DNA of 33,415 bases, from positions 1 through 33,415 of the forward strand of contig NZ_BBAD01000033.1 in assembly GCF_001311075.1 (NCBI RefSeq), written 5' to 3'. This document shows positions 9,589-18,284 of this stretch, piece after piece. The first letter of the stretch is position 1; every line of letters starts with the position of its first letter. The notes under the pieces were generated by a model that saw only the letters and a list, made by a program, of their open reading frames with translations, was not told where the DNA came from and did not search any database. Made by a program: the position numbers and the translations under genes. The stretch is from Secundilactobacillus similis DSM 23365 = JCM 2765. Its GTDB lineage: Bacteria > Bacillota > Bacilli > Lactobacillales > Lactobacillaceae.

Positions 9589-10608
9589 TTAAGCAACTTG
9601 ATCGAGGTATTTTAACATAAACAATTCAAATAAAATCATCGGGTCTTGCGTAGACGATTTAAGCGCGCGTTCAATTTGGGCGAGCCAAGGTACGCCTGTC
9701 TTAAATGGGCCAACTTCAAGGACCGACTGCTCTGCATTGCTAATTTCACCCGATATGGATGCACTTTTAACGTCTGAGCAATACTCCCCTGACTATAGCC
9801 ATTTTTGGCAAGGATCTTGGTTTGAATCAACAACCGAAACTGTCCAATTAAGACGCGTTGATTTTCAAGGGTTCTTCTTTCGTCAAAATCAACTGCCGGT
9901 ACAGATTTAAAGCCGCTTCGATTCGACGGCCCATCACATCATTGACCAAATCAAAAACGTTTTGATCTAACGATTTGGTAACGAGTTCTAACACGATTGG
10001 CGCCGTGATCACCTTATCGTCAAAGCACGCTAACGTGAGTTTGGCAATTCACTCATAATGAGTGATAAATCAGATCCCGTTCGTTGTAACAACGCGTTAA
10101 CAGCCTGTGGTTCGATCTGCATATCCGCCTCACGAACCCGTGCCTCGATCAACTCGCGAATCTGATGTTCGCCGATTGCTTCAAGCGACACCACTTCCGC
10201 CTGCTTTTTAAGCAACTTCACCACTTTTGCGACTATCCAATTTACCACTCGTCGCAAAATACGAGAATCGTTGTTGGTTCTGGATGTTCAAGGTACGACG
10301 TTAAACTCGCCATATCGTGTTCAATTTTACTTCCCCGATGCGTTTCAGTCGTCAAAAAATACGCGCGGTCAACGAACACCAATCGCTTGTCCCCAAAGAA
10401 CGGTGCGGACATGGCATCATCTAACGCCTGTGCCACCGGAGTGGTTTCCATATCATAACTTGCATAGTTCATGGTTTGCTCAGCTTCTGGAATAAGCGCC
10501 AAAAACGCCGCCCGAAGTTGCTGACTTAAGTAGCTGATCACCGGTAATCACGTATACCGGTTGCGCTTGTTGTTTTCCAAGTGCTGCCATGGTTGTTTCA
10601 AATGTCAC
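9589..10608 (-). CDS. holA: DNA polymerase III subunit delta (multiple frameshifts in this sequence)
   Basis: HolA opens the beta sliding clamp within the clamp loader. Family blocks occur in order but in shifting frames: QPVYVITGDQ (near 10550), YLSQQLRAAFLALIPEAEQ, APFFGDKRLV, SYLEHPEPTTILVF, KLDSRK and VVKLLKKQAEVV (near 10220), LLQRTGSDLSLIMSEL (about 10040), VFDLVNDVMGRRIEAAL, LLIQTKILAKNGYSQGSIA and a C-terminus ending KYLDQVA at 9589. Frame changes are needed near 10530, 10263, 10226, 10037, 9857 and 9685, mostly in short homopolymers. The likely GTG start overlaps the comEC stop (GTGA). No other holA is visible here. Since the gene is normally essential, I favour sequence errors, though this gene is hit harder than any other. 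Confidence 0.8.
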
Positions 10609-12833
10609 GAAAATGCCCCTTTCAAAAACGTCTGCCAATAACCTGGCGCGTGAGCCCGAAACCGGTACGTCACCATGCCATTTTGTTGCGTACTAAAGTA
10701 CGGCACTTGCTGTTTGGCAAGCGTCGCCAATGTCTCTTGATTAGGATGACCGTACCGATTTTCCCGGCCAGCCGAAATAATCCCAATTTTGGGTTGCCAC
10801 TTTGCCACAACCGTTGGATCCGATGACGTTTTACTGCCATGGTGTCCTAATTTTAACACGTCTACCGTTAGTTGTGGAAAATGGGCGGCAATTTGTCGTT
10901 CACCTGCCTGATCAAGGTCACCCGTGAATAACCAGCTTAACTGACCATAGTTGGCGAATAACACCATCGAATCTTCATTGGTGCCCTCACCGGCTTTAAA
11001 TGGGTGAACAACTTGTAATTGAGTACCTTCAATTGATTGACCAGCCTGAACTTCAATGACTTGCGTTCGGTGCTTCATTAAAGCTGGTTGAACGCGCTTC
11101 ATGAACCGCTCATTGCTGGTCATCCCCAGTGGCACGTAAAGCCGTTTAACAACTAGCGCTGCTAGTACATCATCAACATCGCCGGTGTGGTCGGCATCTT
11201 GATGGGACAACAGTAAATGATCAATCTGCGTAATTCCCAGACTTTTAAGGTAGTTAATGCTTACCCGTTCGGCGGTACTTCTACCAGTGGGACGATGCGA
11301 CCCAAACGTGACCTTACCACCCGTGTCGATCATAATCACTTGTCGGTTACCAGGTTCTCGAATCAAAAAACTATCCCCCTGACCAATATCAAAAAAGGTC
11401 ACTTCACCGTCTAGGGGATGTTGGCGCCAAAACATTAAACCCGCGTAACTGACAATCAACAGTCCGAATAACCAACGCCGAATCCGCGCCGTTTGTGCAG
11501 CTAAGATCATAAACGTCAACACACAAAGACCGGTCGTCATCAATGCCGTCGGTTGTCCCGTCACTACCATTCCGGGCAACTGAGCAACCCAATCCAAACT
11601 GAACGTGAGCCCTTGTAGCCCCCGTTCACCCATCCCCGCCGCAACTGGCCAGCTCGGCCCGAGCCACATTAAGCCAAACACAACGGGAAAAACTAACCAG
11701 CTAAACAACGGTAATAGTAATAAATTAACGAACAACGACAAGACGTGCCATTGATAGATGTGATATAAAATGGTCGGCAAACTAATTAAATTCAGCATCA
11801 ACGTTTGAAATAGGAGTGACCGCTGATTCAAAAAGATTAAACTAAACGCTAGTCCGTAACTCAGTTGACCCCCTAATTCGGTCAACATCGCTGGACTTAT
11901 CGCTAGGCCAATGAGTAAACTGAGTCCCCAAACCGTTAACCGGCTTAGCGAAACCCGTCCCAATTTGGCCAATATGCCAATCAACACCACCAAAACCGCC
12001 CGAATAACGCCCGGACCGCCCCCAGCGATAATCACGTAACTCGGCAAAATTAAACAAAGGCCAATGACACGAAGTCCTTGCGGTAGTCGTAACAGGGCCA
12101 TTCCCCATTCAATGAGCGCCACCAACCAAATAACGTGAAAGCCTGAGATACTAAATAAATGGATCAAGCCAAGGTCTTTAACCGCTGCCAGCCGTTCATA
12201 AAAGCCATCCGCACGATAGCCTAAAAACAACCCTTGAACATACAATCGCAACGTCTCAGGTAACGACTTCGTTCGTTCAATCAGCCAGTAACGCAACGCA
12301 TGACACCCATTAACCCAAATCGTCCACGGATTACGGGCTTGCACCGGTGTTAGTTGTTGTAACTGAATAATTTTGATCTGATTAAACGTCCACCGATGCG
12401 CCTGATACGCGCCAAAATCAAATTCATTGACGTTGGTTGCCGGCGCATACCGGTCCACGTCTCCCGTTAACATCATTTGACTCGTTTGTCGCAGACGATA
12501 CGCCTCAAGTTGGCTGTTATCTGCATAAAAACGACCTTCGATCCAGTAGCCAGATGGCAATTTACCTCGTAGTTGAACACTGTCAGGTCCAATTCGAACA
12601 TCATCCGGTTGTACTTGGACGATCAATTGCGTTCGGGTTGTGGTCGGTAAGTGACCCGTAGCCATGAGTTGTTGCTGATGATAAAACCAGCCACCAAACC
12701 CAACTAAAACCATTCCAGCTAACAATAACGTTATAGGTTGTCGCAAACACACCAGCCTCAGTAACCATAGCACCGTCAAACCACCGGCTAACCAAGTAAT
12801 GCCAAAAAAGACGCCGCTTAAACTGCCCGCCAA
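10605..12833 (-). CDS. comEC: DNA internalization competence protein ComEC/Rec2
   Basis: ComEC forms the inner-membrane channel that imports single-stranded DNA during transformation. The 742-aa protein has N-terminal membrane helices and an OB-like domain. A competence domain with about ten helices follows (region of HLFSISGFHVIWLVALIEWG onward). The C-terminal metallo-beta-lactamase domain shows FFDIGQGDSFLI, DTGG, LLSHQDADHTGD and LGHHGSK. The frame is intact. The start is unclear: TTG 12833 has no good ribosome binding site, while the frame stays open upstream to an ATT that overlaps the comEB stop and would add membrane-helix residues (NRHIIWLAI). Translation is probably coupled to comEB. 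Third gene of the comEA-comEB-comEC operon. Confidence 0.93.
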   Translation of the reverse strand: MAGSLSGVFFGITWLAGGLTVLWLLRLVCLRQPITLLLAGMVLVGFGGWFYHQQQLMATGHLPTTTRTQLIVQVQPDDVRIGPDSVQLRGKLPSGYWIEGRFYADNSQLEAYRLRQTSQMMLTGDVDRYAPATNVNEFDFGAYQAHRWTFNQIKIIQLQQLTPVQARNPWTIWVNGCHALRYWLIERTKSLPETLRLYVQGLFLGYRADGFYERLAAVKDLGLIHLFSISGFHVIWLVALIEWGMALLRLPQGLRVIGLCLILPSYVIIAGGGPGVIRAVLVVLIGILAKLGRVSLSRLTVWGLSLLIGLAISPAMLTELGGQLSYGLAFSLIFLNQRSLLFQTLMLNLISLPTILYHIYQWHVLSLFVNLLLLPLFSWLVFPVVFGLMWLGPSWPVAAGMGERGLQGLTFSLDWVAQLPGMVVTGQPTALMTTGLCVLTFMILAAQTARIRRWLFGLLIVSYAGLMFWRQHPLDGEVTFFDIGQGDSFLIREPGNRQVIMIDTGGKVTFGSHRPTGRSTAERVSINYLKSLGITQIDHLLLSHQDADHTGDVDDVLAALVVKRLYVPLGMTSNERFMKRVQPALMKHRTQVIEVQAGQSIEGTQLQVVHPFKAGEGTNEDSMVLFANYGQLSWLFTGDLDQAGERQIAAHFPQLTVDVLKLGHHGSKTSSDPTVVAKWQPKIGIISAGRENRYGHPNQETLATLAKQQVPYFSTQQNGMVTYRFRAHAPGYWQTFLKGAFS

Positions 12834-12858
12834 TATGGCGAGCCAAATGATATGTCGA

Positions 12859-13340
12859 TTAATGTCCAGCTAGATAGGCATCGACTGAGGCGCGTTCAAT
12901 TGCTTCAGCGTCCAACTCAACGTGAGTGAGCGTCACGTGTTTCTTTTCGATCAGTGACATTGCGTAGGGATCATTATGGTAGTTTCGCAGATAATAAATC
13001 TTTTTAATTCCCGCTTGAAGTAGCATCTTAGTACACTGTAAGCACGGAAAATCAGTAACGTAAATTTCAGCGCCATCCGTTGGTTCACCAAACTTAGCAC
13101 ACTGCAAAATAGCATTCATTTCTGCGTGAATCGTCCGAAGCAATGGCCATCAACGAGGTAACACCCCTCATCGATACAGTGAACATCGCCTGACACGGAA
13201 CCATTATAGCCGCCCGCAATAATTCGCCGATCACGAACGATCGTTGCACCAACGGACAAACGATTACACGTACTCCGACTTGCTAACAAGACTGATTGCA
13301 TCATAAAGTACTGATCCCATGGAATTCTCTTCTTCGTCAT
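12859..13340 (-). CDS. comEB: ComE operon protein 2, dCMP deaminase family (frameshifted in this sequence)
   Basis: A zinc-dependent deoxycytidylate deaminase-type protein, expected to convert dCMP to dUMP; its role in DNA uptake is unclear. The N-terminal part (MTKKRIPWDQYFMMQS, SVGATIVRDRRIIAGGYNG) and the zinc motifs HAEMNAIL and PCLQCTKML are in two frames. One missing C at about 13140 explains the break: restoring it reads GHCLRTIHAEMNA and gives 160 aa, the family length. ATG 13340 has GGAGG 11 bases upstream. Second gene of the competence operon. Confidence 0.9.
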
Positions 13341-13441
13341 TATGCTCAAGGCCTCCAATTTGATAGTCCCCACTAGTATACCAAATATCATCTAAATATG
13401 GGTTGCTAAGTCACCATTGATCATGACGCGTACACGCTCTT

Positions 13442-14101
13442 TCAAACTGCGAGTTGCGGTCGAAGTCGTTCCAGCGTTTTGTCGCCAAAGCCACTAACTT
13501 CCTTCAACTCTTCAATCGATTGGAACTGCCCGTGGGCTTCTCGATACTCGATAATTTTCGCCGCCTTTTTTTCACCAACGCCGTCTAATTGTTGCAACTC
13601 AGTAACATCCGCGGTATTTAAGTTAACCTGAGGTGTCTGACTGGTCCCCGTTGCGCCCGGACCAGCCGGTGCCCCAGCTTGGTTCATTGCGGCATCAACC
13701 TTTTCACCCCGTTTTGGAATGTACACAACTTGTTGATCAACTAACCGTTGCGCTAAATTAACCTGCTTTTCATCAGCATTACCCGCGAAACCACCAGCAA
13801 GTTGAACCGCATCGATCACGCGCATAGTTTGGTCAACTTTTTTGAGTCCCGGCTGTTTAACAGCGCCCTTAACGTCCACGTACATTGTCGTAGTCACGCT
13901 GGTCGTTGCGGTCTGACCATTCTCGGTCATCTGCATTGACTGTGACGAAGCCGTCACCGTTTCAGCCATCATGGTGGTATCGTTAACCGGTTGCGGTTGT
14001 CGTAATAGCAAAAAGGCAGCCCCGATTAAAGCAAGTACCAGACCGATAATGATCCAGATCTCGCGACTCGTATTCTCCAACAGCTCCTTTAACCTTTCCA
14101 A
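13442..14101 (-). CDS. comEA: Competence protein ComEA, membrane-anchored DNA receptor
   Basis: ComEA binds incoming double-stranded DNA at the cell surface and hands it to ComEC. The 219-aa protein has one N-terminal membrane helix (about residues 14-34), a Thr/Gln-rich linker, an SLBB domain (MYVDVKGAVKQPGLKKV to QVVYIPKRGE, about 72-130) and a C-terminal helix-hairpin-helix domain. The latter shows VNLNTADVTELQQLDGVGEKKA and FQSIEELKEVSGFGDKTLERL and binds the DNA backbone. ATG 14101 has AAGGAGGGGAAA upstream. First gene of the comEA-B-C operon; a repeat element lies upstream between it and sepM. Confidence 0.95.
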   Translation of the reverse strand: MERLKELLENTSREIWIIIGLVLALIGAAFLLLRQPQPVNDTTMMAETVTASSQSMQMTENGQTATTSVTTTMYVDVKGAVKQPGLKKVDQTMRVIDAVQLAGGFAGNADEKQVNLAQRLVDQQVVYIPKRGEKVDAAMNQAGAPAGPGATGTSQTPQVNLNTADVTELQQLDGVGEKKAAKIIEYREAHGQFQSIEELKEVSGFGDKTLERLRPQLAV

Positions 14102-14209
14102 CGTTTCCCCTCCTTTCTGTCACCCCCTAACTACGCGAACCGTCATTCGTTTGCTTCAAACAACTTTAGAATTATCAGAAAAACTTGGAAAACTACGCTC
14201 GAACTTTTT

Positions 14210-14546
14210 TTACTGTCGTTTGTGTCCAGTGACAGTGTGCGGAGCGAGACGGGTTGAGAGCAGTGTGCAAGGTAACATCGGTGAAGGCGCCCGGGCCTGG
14301 CGGGTTTACCGATGTTACCTTGCATGCAGCTCTCAGTCTCGCGTAGCACCATTCGGCATAGTGGCCAGAAAGCGCGTGGTTAGCAAGTTCCTACAATATC
14401 AGGAACCCTAGAAATGACAGTTTAAGTGGCGCCGAATTCTGTAGCCTGAACGAGCGCTTTTCAATGCGGCTTTGGCGAGCGAAGCGACGACAAACAGCCA
14501 ACACCCAAATCGCACCAACACTTACGCTGGACACAAGTGACAGTAA
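14210..14546. repeat. Intergenic structured repeat element, copy 1 (about 337 bp)
   Basis: A non-coding element with 20-bp terminal inverted repeats, two mismatches (left TTACTGTCGTTTGTGTCCAG at 14210, mirrored at 14527-14546). It aligns over its full length with the copy at 18285-18616. The centre is a large hairpin: GCGAGAC (14244-14250) pairs with GTCTCGC (14336-14342), TGAGAGC with GCTCTCA, and a perfect 16-bp stem (14267-14282 with 14308-14323) closes a 25-nt loop. A second small hairpin GTTCCT/AGGAAC lies at 14387-14406. I see no transposase, no convincing ORF and no target duplication. It sits downstream of the sepM terminator and upstream of comEA. Confidence 0.88.
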
Positions 14547-14571
14547 CTATCACTGAAACATGCACAAGCAC

Positions 14572-14612
14572 AAAAAAGAAGCCGGTAATCGCTAAAAGCG
14601 ACGCCGACTTCT
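14572..14612 (-). terminator. Rho-independent terminator after sepM
   Basis: Minus strand AGAAGTCGGCGTCGC pairs with GCGATTACCGGCTTCT with a small mismatch and ends in TTTTTT. It ends the ftsW-to-sepM operon. Confidence 0.9.
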
Positions 14613-14626
14613 ATTGTTTCACTAAT

Positions 14627-15676
14627 TTATTGGTGAGTTTCCAAATAATGAAGCGCCTGCTTAAAGCTCGTCACTGGCACGACTTTCATATTCGGGGCAA
14701 CTTTTTTAGCTGTCCGTTTGGCCAATTGATAATTAGTGACGTGACCTTCCTCCAACTGAAGAATCGCCTTCGTTGGCTTAACGTACGGCGCAAAGAAGAT
14801 CGTTGCGCCCGCCTTTTTAGCAGCAACAATTTTTTTATCAATGCCACCAATTTCGCCAACTGATCCATCTGGGTTGATGGTCCCCGTCCCCGCAATTTTA
14901 CGCCCGTGACGGATGTTTTTTCCAGTCAACTGGCTGTAAATTTGAAGACTAAACATCAATCCACCTGACGGCCCGCCAATTTGACCAGGATCAACCTTGA
15001 CCTTAGGCGAAGTCGTCACCTTAACGTTATCAGTCAAAATAATCCCGATTCCTGGTTGTCCGGAAGATAGCTTGATCAACGGTGCCGCTACGACCTTAAA
15101 TTTACCATGCCGCTGGTATTGAACGCGGAGTGTCGTCCCCACTTTTTGGTTACGGATGTATTTTTGAAACCCGTAGGCACTTTCAAAGTGATGCCCATTC
15201 ACTTTTGTAATGGTGTCACCAACTTTAAGTTTACCTTTAAACTGCGAATTGGACTGAATCTGCATCACGTAAATGCCCAGGTATTTTTTAGTCACCTTTT
15301 TATGGGCAGCTTTAACGGCAACCGCTTTGGCTTCATCAATGGCGCTTTGCATGTAGAAATTCTGCATCTGCATGTACGTGTCATTACTTTGGCCACCGGT
15401 GATACTGGCTTCGCTTTCAATCGAGCTATACGGCGACAGCTTCGCCAACGCATAGGTGAACGGTCGCGCCTGAGCTAGTTGCACCGACGTGATCATAAAC
15501 TTACCCTTTTGCTTATCCGCATGCCCCGGAATCGTCACGAACGATTTTAAATCATCCGCTGAGCCGGGCGACTCAATATAGGCCGACATTGGCCAAAAAA
15601 AGCCAATCAAGATCACGATTGCGGCAACAATCGAAACGCCGTACCGGACCCAACGCTGTTTCAATATTTTCTTCAT
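14627..15676 (-). CDS. sepM: SepM/YlbL-family PDZ and Lon-type membrane serine protease
   Basis: The family cleaves extracellular peptides; in streptococci SepM matures the competence-stimulating peptide, and in Bacillus YlbL acts in the SOS response. The 349-aa protein has one N-terminal membrane helix (about residues 12-32), a PDZ domain (KYLGIYVMQIQSNSQF to GTTLRVQY, about 131-187) and a C-terminal Lon protease domain. The catalytic Ser237 sits in GGPSGG and the lysine partner in GGIDKK (281-282). Length is typical. Last gene of the ftsW-ylbG-rsmD-coaD-sepM operon, 16 bases after coaD. The physiological substrate in this organism is unknown; sepM is used as the family name. Confidence 0.92.
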   Translation of the reverse strand: MKKILKQRWVRYGVSIVAAIVILIGFFWPMSAYIESPGSADDLKSFVTIPGHADKQKGKFMITSVQLAQARPFTYALAKLSPYSSIESEASITGGQSNDTYMQMQNFYMQSAIDEAKAVAVKAAHKKVTKKYLGIYVMQIQSNSQFKGKLKVGDTITKVNGHHFESAYGFQKYIRNQKVGTTLRVQYQRHGKFKVVAAPLIKLSSGQPGIGIILTDNVKVTTSPKVKVDPGQIGGPSGGLMFSLQIYSQLTGKNIRHGRKIAGTGTINPDGSVGEIGGIDKKIVAAKKAGATIFFAPYVKPTKAILQLEEGHVTNYQLAKRTAKKVAPNMKVVPVTSFKQALHYLETHQ

Positions 15677-15692
15677 CTAATTAAACCAACCT

Positions 15693-16163
15693 TCAGTCTT
15701 CTCTTAACGCCTCAGCCACTGCTTGTGGTACCAACGAATCAATATCGCCACCAAAGTGCATGACTTCCTTTAAAAGGGTTGACGAAATAAAGGCGTATTT
15801 TGGCGCGGTCATTAAGAAGACCGTTTCAATTTGTTCGTTGAGGTGCTTGTTCATACTAGCTGTCGCTGATTCATATTCAAAGTCTTTCGTATCTCGAATA
15901 CCGCGAACAATCACCGATGCGCCAACTGACTCAACGAATTTAACCGTCAGGCCACCTTCGGCCTGCACCGAAACGTTTGGTAAATGAGCGACGCTACGTT
16001 TGATCAACTCAACCCGCCGCTCCGTAGTAAACAGGGCCTTCTTATTCGTATTGATCCCAACGGTGACGATCAATTTATCAAATAATCGGCTAGCACGTTC
16101 AATAATATCTAGGTGGCCCAACGTGAGCGGGTCAAAACTACCGGGATAAACCGCAATTGTCAT
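15693..16163 (-). CDS. coaD: Phosphopantetheine adenylyltransferase
   Basis: CoaD makes dephospho-CoA from 4'-phosphopantetheine and ATP, the fourth step of CoA synthesis. The 156-aa protein starts MTIAVYPGSFDPLTLGHLDIIERA, with the nucleotidyltransferase motif (TLGHLD, a T-x-G-H form), and contains VRGIRDTKDFEYE and the ISSTLLKEV signature near the C-terminus. Normal length, intact. Six bases separate it from rsmD upstream, a pairing seen in many bacteria. Confidence 0.97.
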   Translation of the reverse strand: MTIAVYPGSFDPLTLGHLDIIERASRLFDKLIVTVGINTNKKALFTTERRVELIKRSVAHLPNVSVQAEGGLTVKFVESVGASVIVRGIRDTKDFEYESATASMNKHLNEQIETVFLMTAPKYAFISSTLLKEVMHFGGDIDSLVPQAVAEALRED

Positions 16164-16169
16164 AACAAC

Positions 16170-16727
16170 TCACACTCCTTGATATTGATAAATCGTAATT
16201 TGGGTAATGCCATAGGATTTGCGTTCCAGAACTTGGCAGTTCCCAATTGTATCAGGCAAGGCTGCCTCTTGATTCGTTTCACACATGATGCGACAATCCG
16301 TTGCCAATAGGTCTAACTGCATCAATAATTCAATTTCAGCAACGATTTTTTGTTCCTTATATGGCGGATCAAAATAAATCAGATTAAACTGTTGTCCTTG
16401 TTGACTGAGGGTTTTAACTGCTTGCTGCGCATCCCGCTTGAGGACCGTAAACTTATCTGGTTCCTTAGTCACTTCAATGTTTTGCTTGATGGTCTTAATG
16501 GCAGCGCCCTGTCGATCAATCAAAACAGCGTGTGCAATTCCCCGTGATACCCCTTCAATACTAAGACCACCGGATCCTGCGAACAGGTCCAAACTGTTCC
16601 CACCATCAAAGTAAGGGCCGATAATATTGAAGACAGCCTCCTTCACTTTATCCGTAGTAGGCCGGGTTTTCATTCCCGGAACGGCCCGGAGTTTCCGGCC
16701 ACCGTATTCACCCGCAACAACGCGCAT
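16170..16727 (-). CDS. rsmD: 16S rRNA (guanine(966)-N(2))-methyltransferase RsmD
   Basis: RsmD methylates G966 of 16S rRNA using S-adenosylmethionine. The 185-aa Rossmann methyltransferase shows MRVVAGEYGGRKL at the N-terminus, TRPTTDKVKEAVFNI, the SAM-binding LDLFAGSGGLSIEG and the catalytic FDPPY motif. Its ATG (16727) overlaps the last base of the ylbG stop (TAATG), so translation is probably coupled. Confidence 0.96.
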   Translation of the reverse strand: MRVVAGEYGGRKLRAVPGMKTRPTTDKVKEAVFNIIGPYFDGGNSLDLFAGSGGLSIEGVSRGIAHAVLIDRQGAAIKTIKQNIEVTKEPDKFTVLKRDAQQAVKTLSQQGQQFNLIYFDPPYKEQKIVAEIELLMQLDLLATDCRIMCETNQEAALPDTIGNCQVLERKSYGITQITIYQYQGV

Positions 16728-17017
16728 TAATCTTCATCCTCCTCAAATTTAACTTGATCCGTTTTAGTCGTTGGATTCCCCGAAAGGCCCAACAATGCTA
16801 ATAATGATTGCTTGGGTGACTCAATCACCCGTTTCACAAACCGTAATTGTTTTAATCGTTCAATCGTTGATTGTGCATCTTCAGCGTTCACGTACAGTGT
16901 CGCGTAACGCATTCGCTTAGAGACATATTCAAGATGCCCGTATCGCTTTAATTGACGGACTTGTCGCAAACTAGACACGTACACGATCAAATTCGTTCGT
17001 TCTTGAATGGCTAACAT
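16727..17017 (-). CDS. ylbG: YlbG/UPF0298 (DUF2129) family protein
   Basis: A 96-aa protein of the conserved Firmicutes YlbG family with no established biochemical role. It has the family pattern of a short beta-alpha-beta fold (VYVSSLRQVRQLKRYGHLEYVSKR, described as one strand-helix-strand unit; then YATLYVN and KRVIESPK) and an acidic tail. No catalytic motif is visible. It is one base from ftsW upstream and overlaps rsmD downstream, a conserved Lactobacillales order. Confidence 0.9.
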   Translation of the reverse strand: MLAIQERTNLIVYVSSLRQVRQLKRYGHLEYVSKRMRYATLYVNAEDAQSTIERLKQLRFVKRVIESPKQSLLALLGLSGNPTTKTDQVKFEEDED

Positions 17018-18187
17018 CTATTTCTCCTTCTTTCCACGTTCTCGAGCACTCACATTTAAAACCAACCCCAAACAAAGCGTCAGGGATAACATACTTGATC
17101 CACCGTAGCTAATAAACGGAAAGGTCACCCCGGTGATCGGTAAGAATCCGACTACCCCACCGACGTTGATTGACGCCTGCACCGCATAGTAGGTTGCGAC
17201 GCCGTAACAAACTAGCGTATCGAAAACGTTATCTGCATGCATCCCAATTTTGATTGTCCGCCAGACGATTAAGCCCAGTAATAGTAAAATCACGATAATA
17301 GCAGCTAAGCCTAACTCTTCGCCTGTGATGGCCATGATAAAGTCGGTGTTGGGTTCTGGTAAATACCCCCGTTTTTGAATCGAATTGCCGAGACCAACCC
17401 CAAATAAACCACCGTTACTTAAAGCGTAGTAGGAGTTCACCAATTGCTGGCCGGTATCCTTCGCATGCCCGAACGGATCGACAAAGGCAACCAGTCGTGC
17501 AAGTTTATAGGATTTAACAATGCCACTTTCAGATAACTTCAGTGCAATTGGAAATGCAACAAACACGATGCCGACAAAGGTCGCGCCGATAATTTTCCAA
17601 CTTCGCTTAACCGGGATACCACTCGCGAGACACATCATATAAATAATTGCGGTAATAATCGACGCACTCCCCATATCGGGTTGTATAAAAACCAACCCAG
17701 TGAGAATTGCGCTTATAATTAGTGGCCCACGCATCGTCCACCACCAATGACCACCTAGTAACTCCGACTCTCGCTTAGGGCTAGCCAACGCATGAGCAAC
17801 CAGAATAATCAAATAAAATTTAACAAACTCGGCAGGTTGCAAATTTATTGAACCAAATGAAATCCACCCCGCAGCTCCGTTAACCGTCTGCCCTTTTGCT
17901 AACAGATAAATAAAAAAAAGCAAGAAGACGCAAAAGCCACCAATTATCATAACCTTCGTTTGCCATTTTCGAAAATTCATCGCGGTGACAAACCCGGTCA
18001 AAACCATTCCTACTATCACCCACATCACTTGCTTAATCAGGTAAGCAGTCGGCGAAGAACCGTTTTGAATTGCGACATTCGCGCTGGACGAATAAACCAT
18101 TACGATGCCAATTGCACACAGTGTCAGGTACGGCACAATAATTAAGTAATCTAATTTTTTTAACCTTTTCATTTCATTCCACGCCAT
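17018..18187 (-). CDS. ftsW: FtsW/RodA/SpoVE-family peptidoglycan glycosyltransferase (likely FtsW)
   Basis: SEDS-family membrane glycosyltransferase that polymerises lipid II with a partner class B PBP. The 389-aa protein has about ten membrane helices, the GAAGWISFGSINLQPAEFVK signature and the conserved aspartate and glycine motifs in the large loop (FVDPFGHAKDTGQQLVNSYYAL) and C-terminal half (TDFIMAITGEELG, FPFISYGGSS). The frame begins at ATG 18187, but ATG 18172 (MKRLKKLDYLI) matches family N-termini better. Division-type FtsW is favoured over RodA by its place upstream of ylbG-rsmD-coaD. First gene of the operon. Confidence 0.92.
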   Translation of the reverse strand: MAWNEMKRLKKLDYLIIVPYLTLCAIGIVMVYSSSANVAIQNGSSPTAYLIKQVMWVIVGMVLTGFVTAMNFRKWQTKVMIIGGFCVFLLFFIYLLAKGQTVNGAAGWISFGSINLQPAEFVKFYLIILVAHALASPKRESELLGGHWWWTMRGPLIISAILTGLVFIQPDMGSASIITAIIYMMCLASGIPVKRSWKIIGATFVGIVFVAFPIALKLSESGIVKSYKLARLVAFVDPFGHAKDTGQQLVNSYYALSNGGLFGVGLGNSIQKRGYLPEPNTDFIMAITGEELGLAAIIVILLLLGLIVWRTIKIGMHADNVFDTLVCYGVATYYAVQASINVGGVVGFLPITGVTFPFISYGGSSMLSLTLCLGLVLNVSARERGKKEK

Positions 18188-18216
18188 TCCAAAAAATTCT
18201 CAAGTAAACTCTTTAG

Positions 18217-18225
18217 ATTATAGCA
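18217..18225 (-). promoter_or_regulatory. Putative ftsW operon promoter (extended -10)
   Basis: Minus strand reads TGCTATAAT, a consensus extended -10, about 30 bases before the ftsW start. No good -35 is visible, which an extended -10 can tolerate. Confidence 0.55.
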
Positions 18226-18284
18226 TAACCTATGCAGTTGCGGGTTTGGTGGGCTAAAACCTTACAAAAATGTAACTGAAATTC

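Noticed and set aside
14143..14411. Open frames on both strands inside repeat copy 1
   Set aside because: They run through the inverted repeats and the central hairpin, have no ribosome binding site, resemble no family, and are not kept in copy 2.
14210..14546. Integron attC site or CRISPR-like repeat
   Set aside because: Stem variation with conserved ends recalls attC, but no attC core (GTTRRRY/RYYYAAC) is seen, the size is too large, no integrase is present, and copies are 4 kb apart with no spacers.
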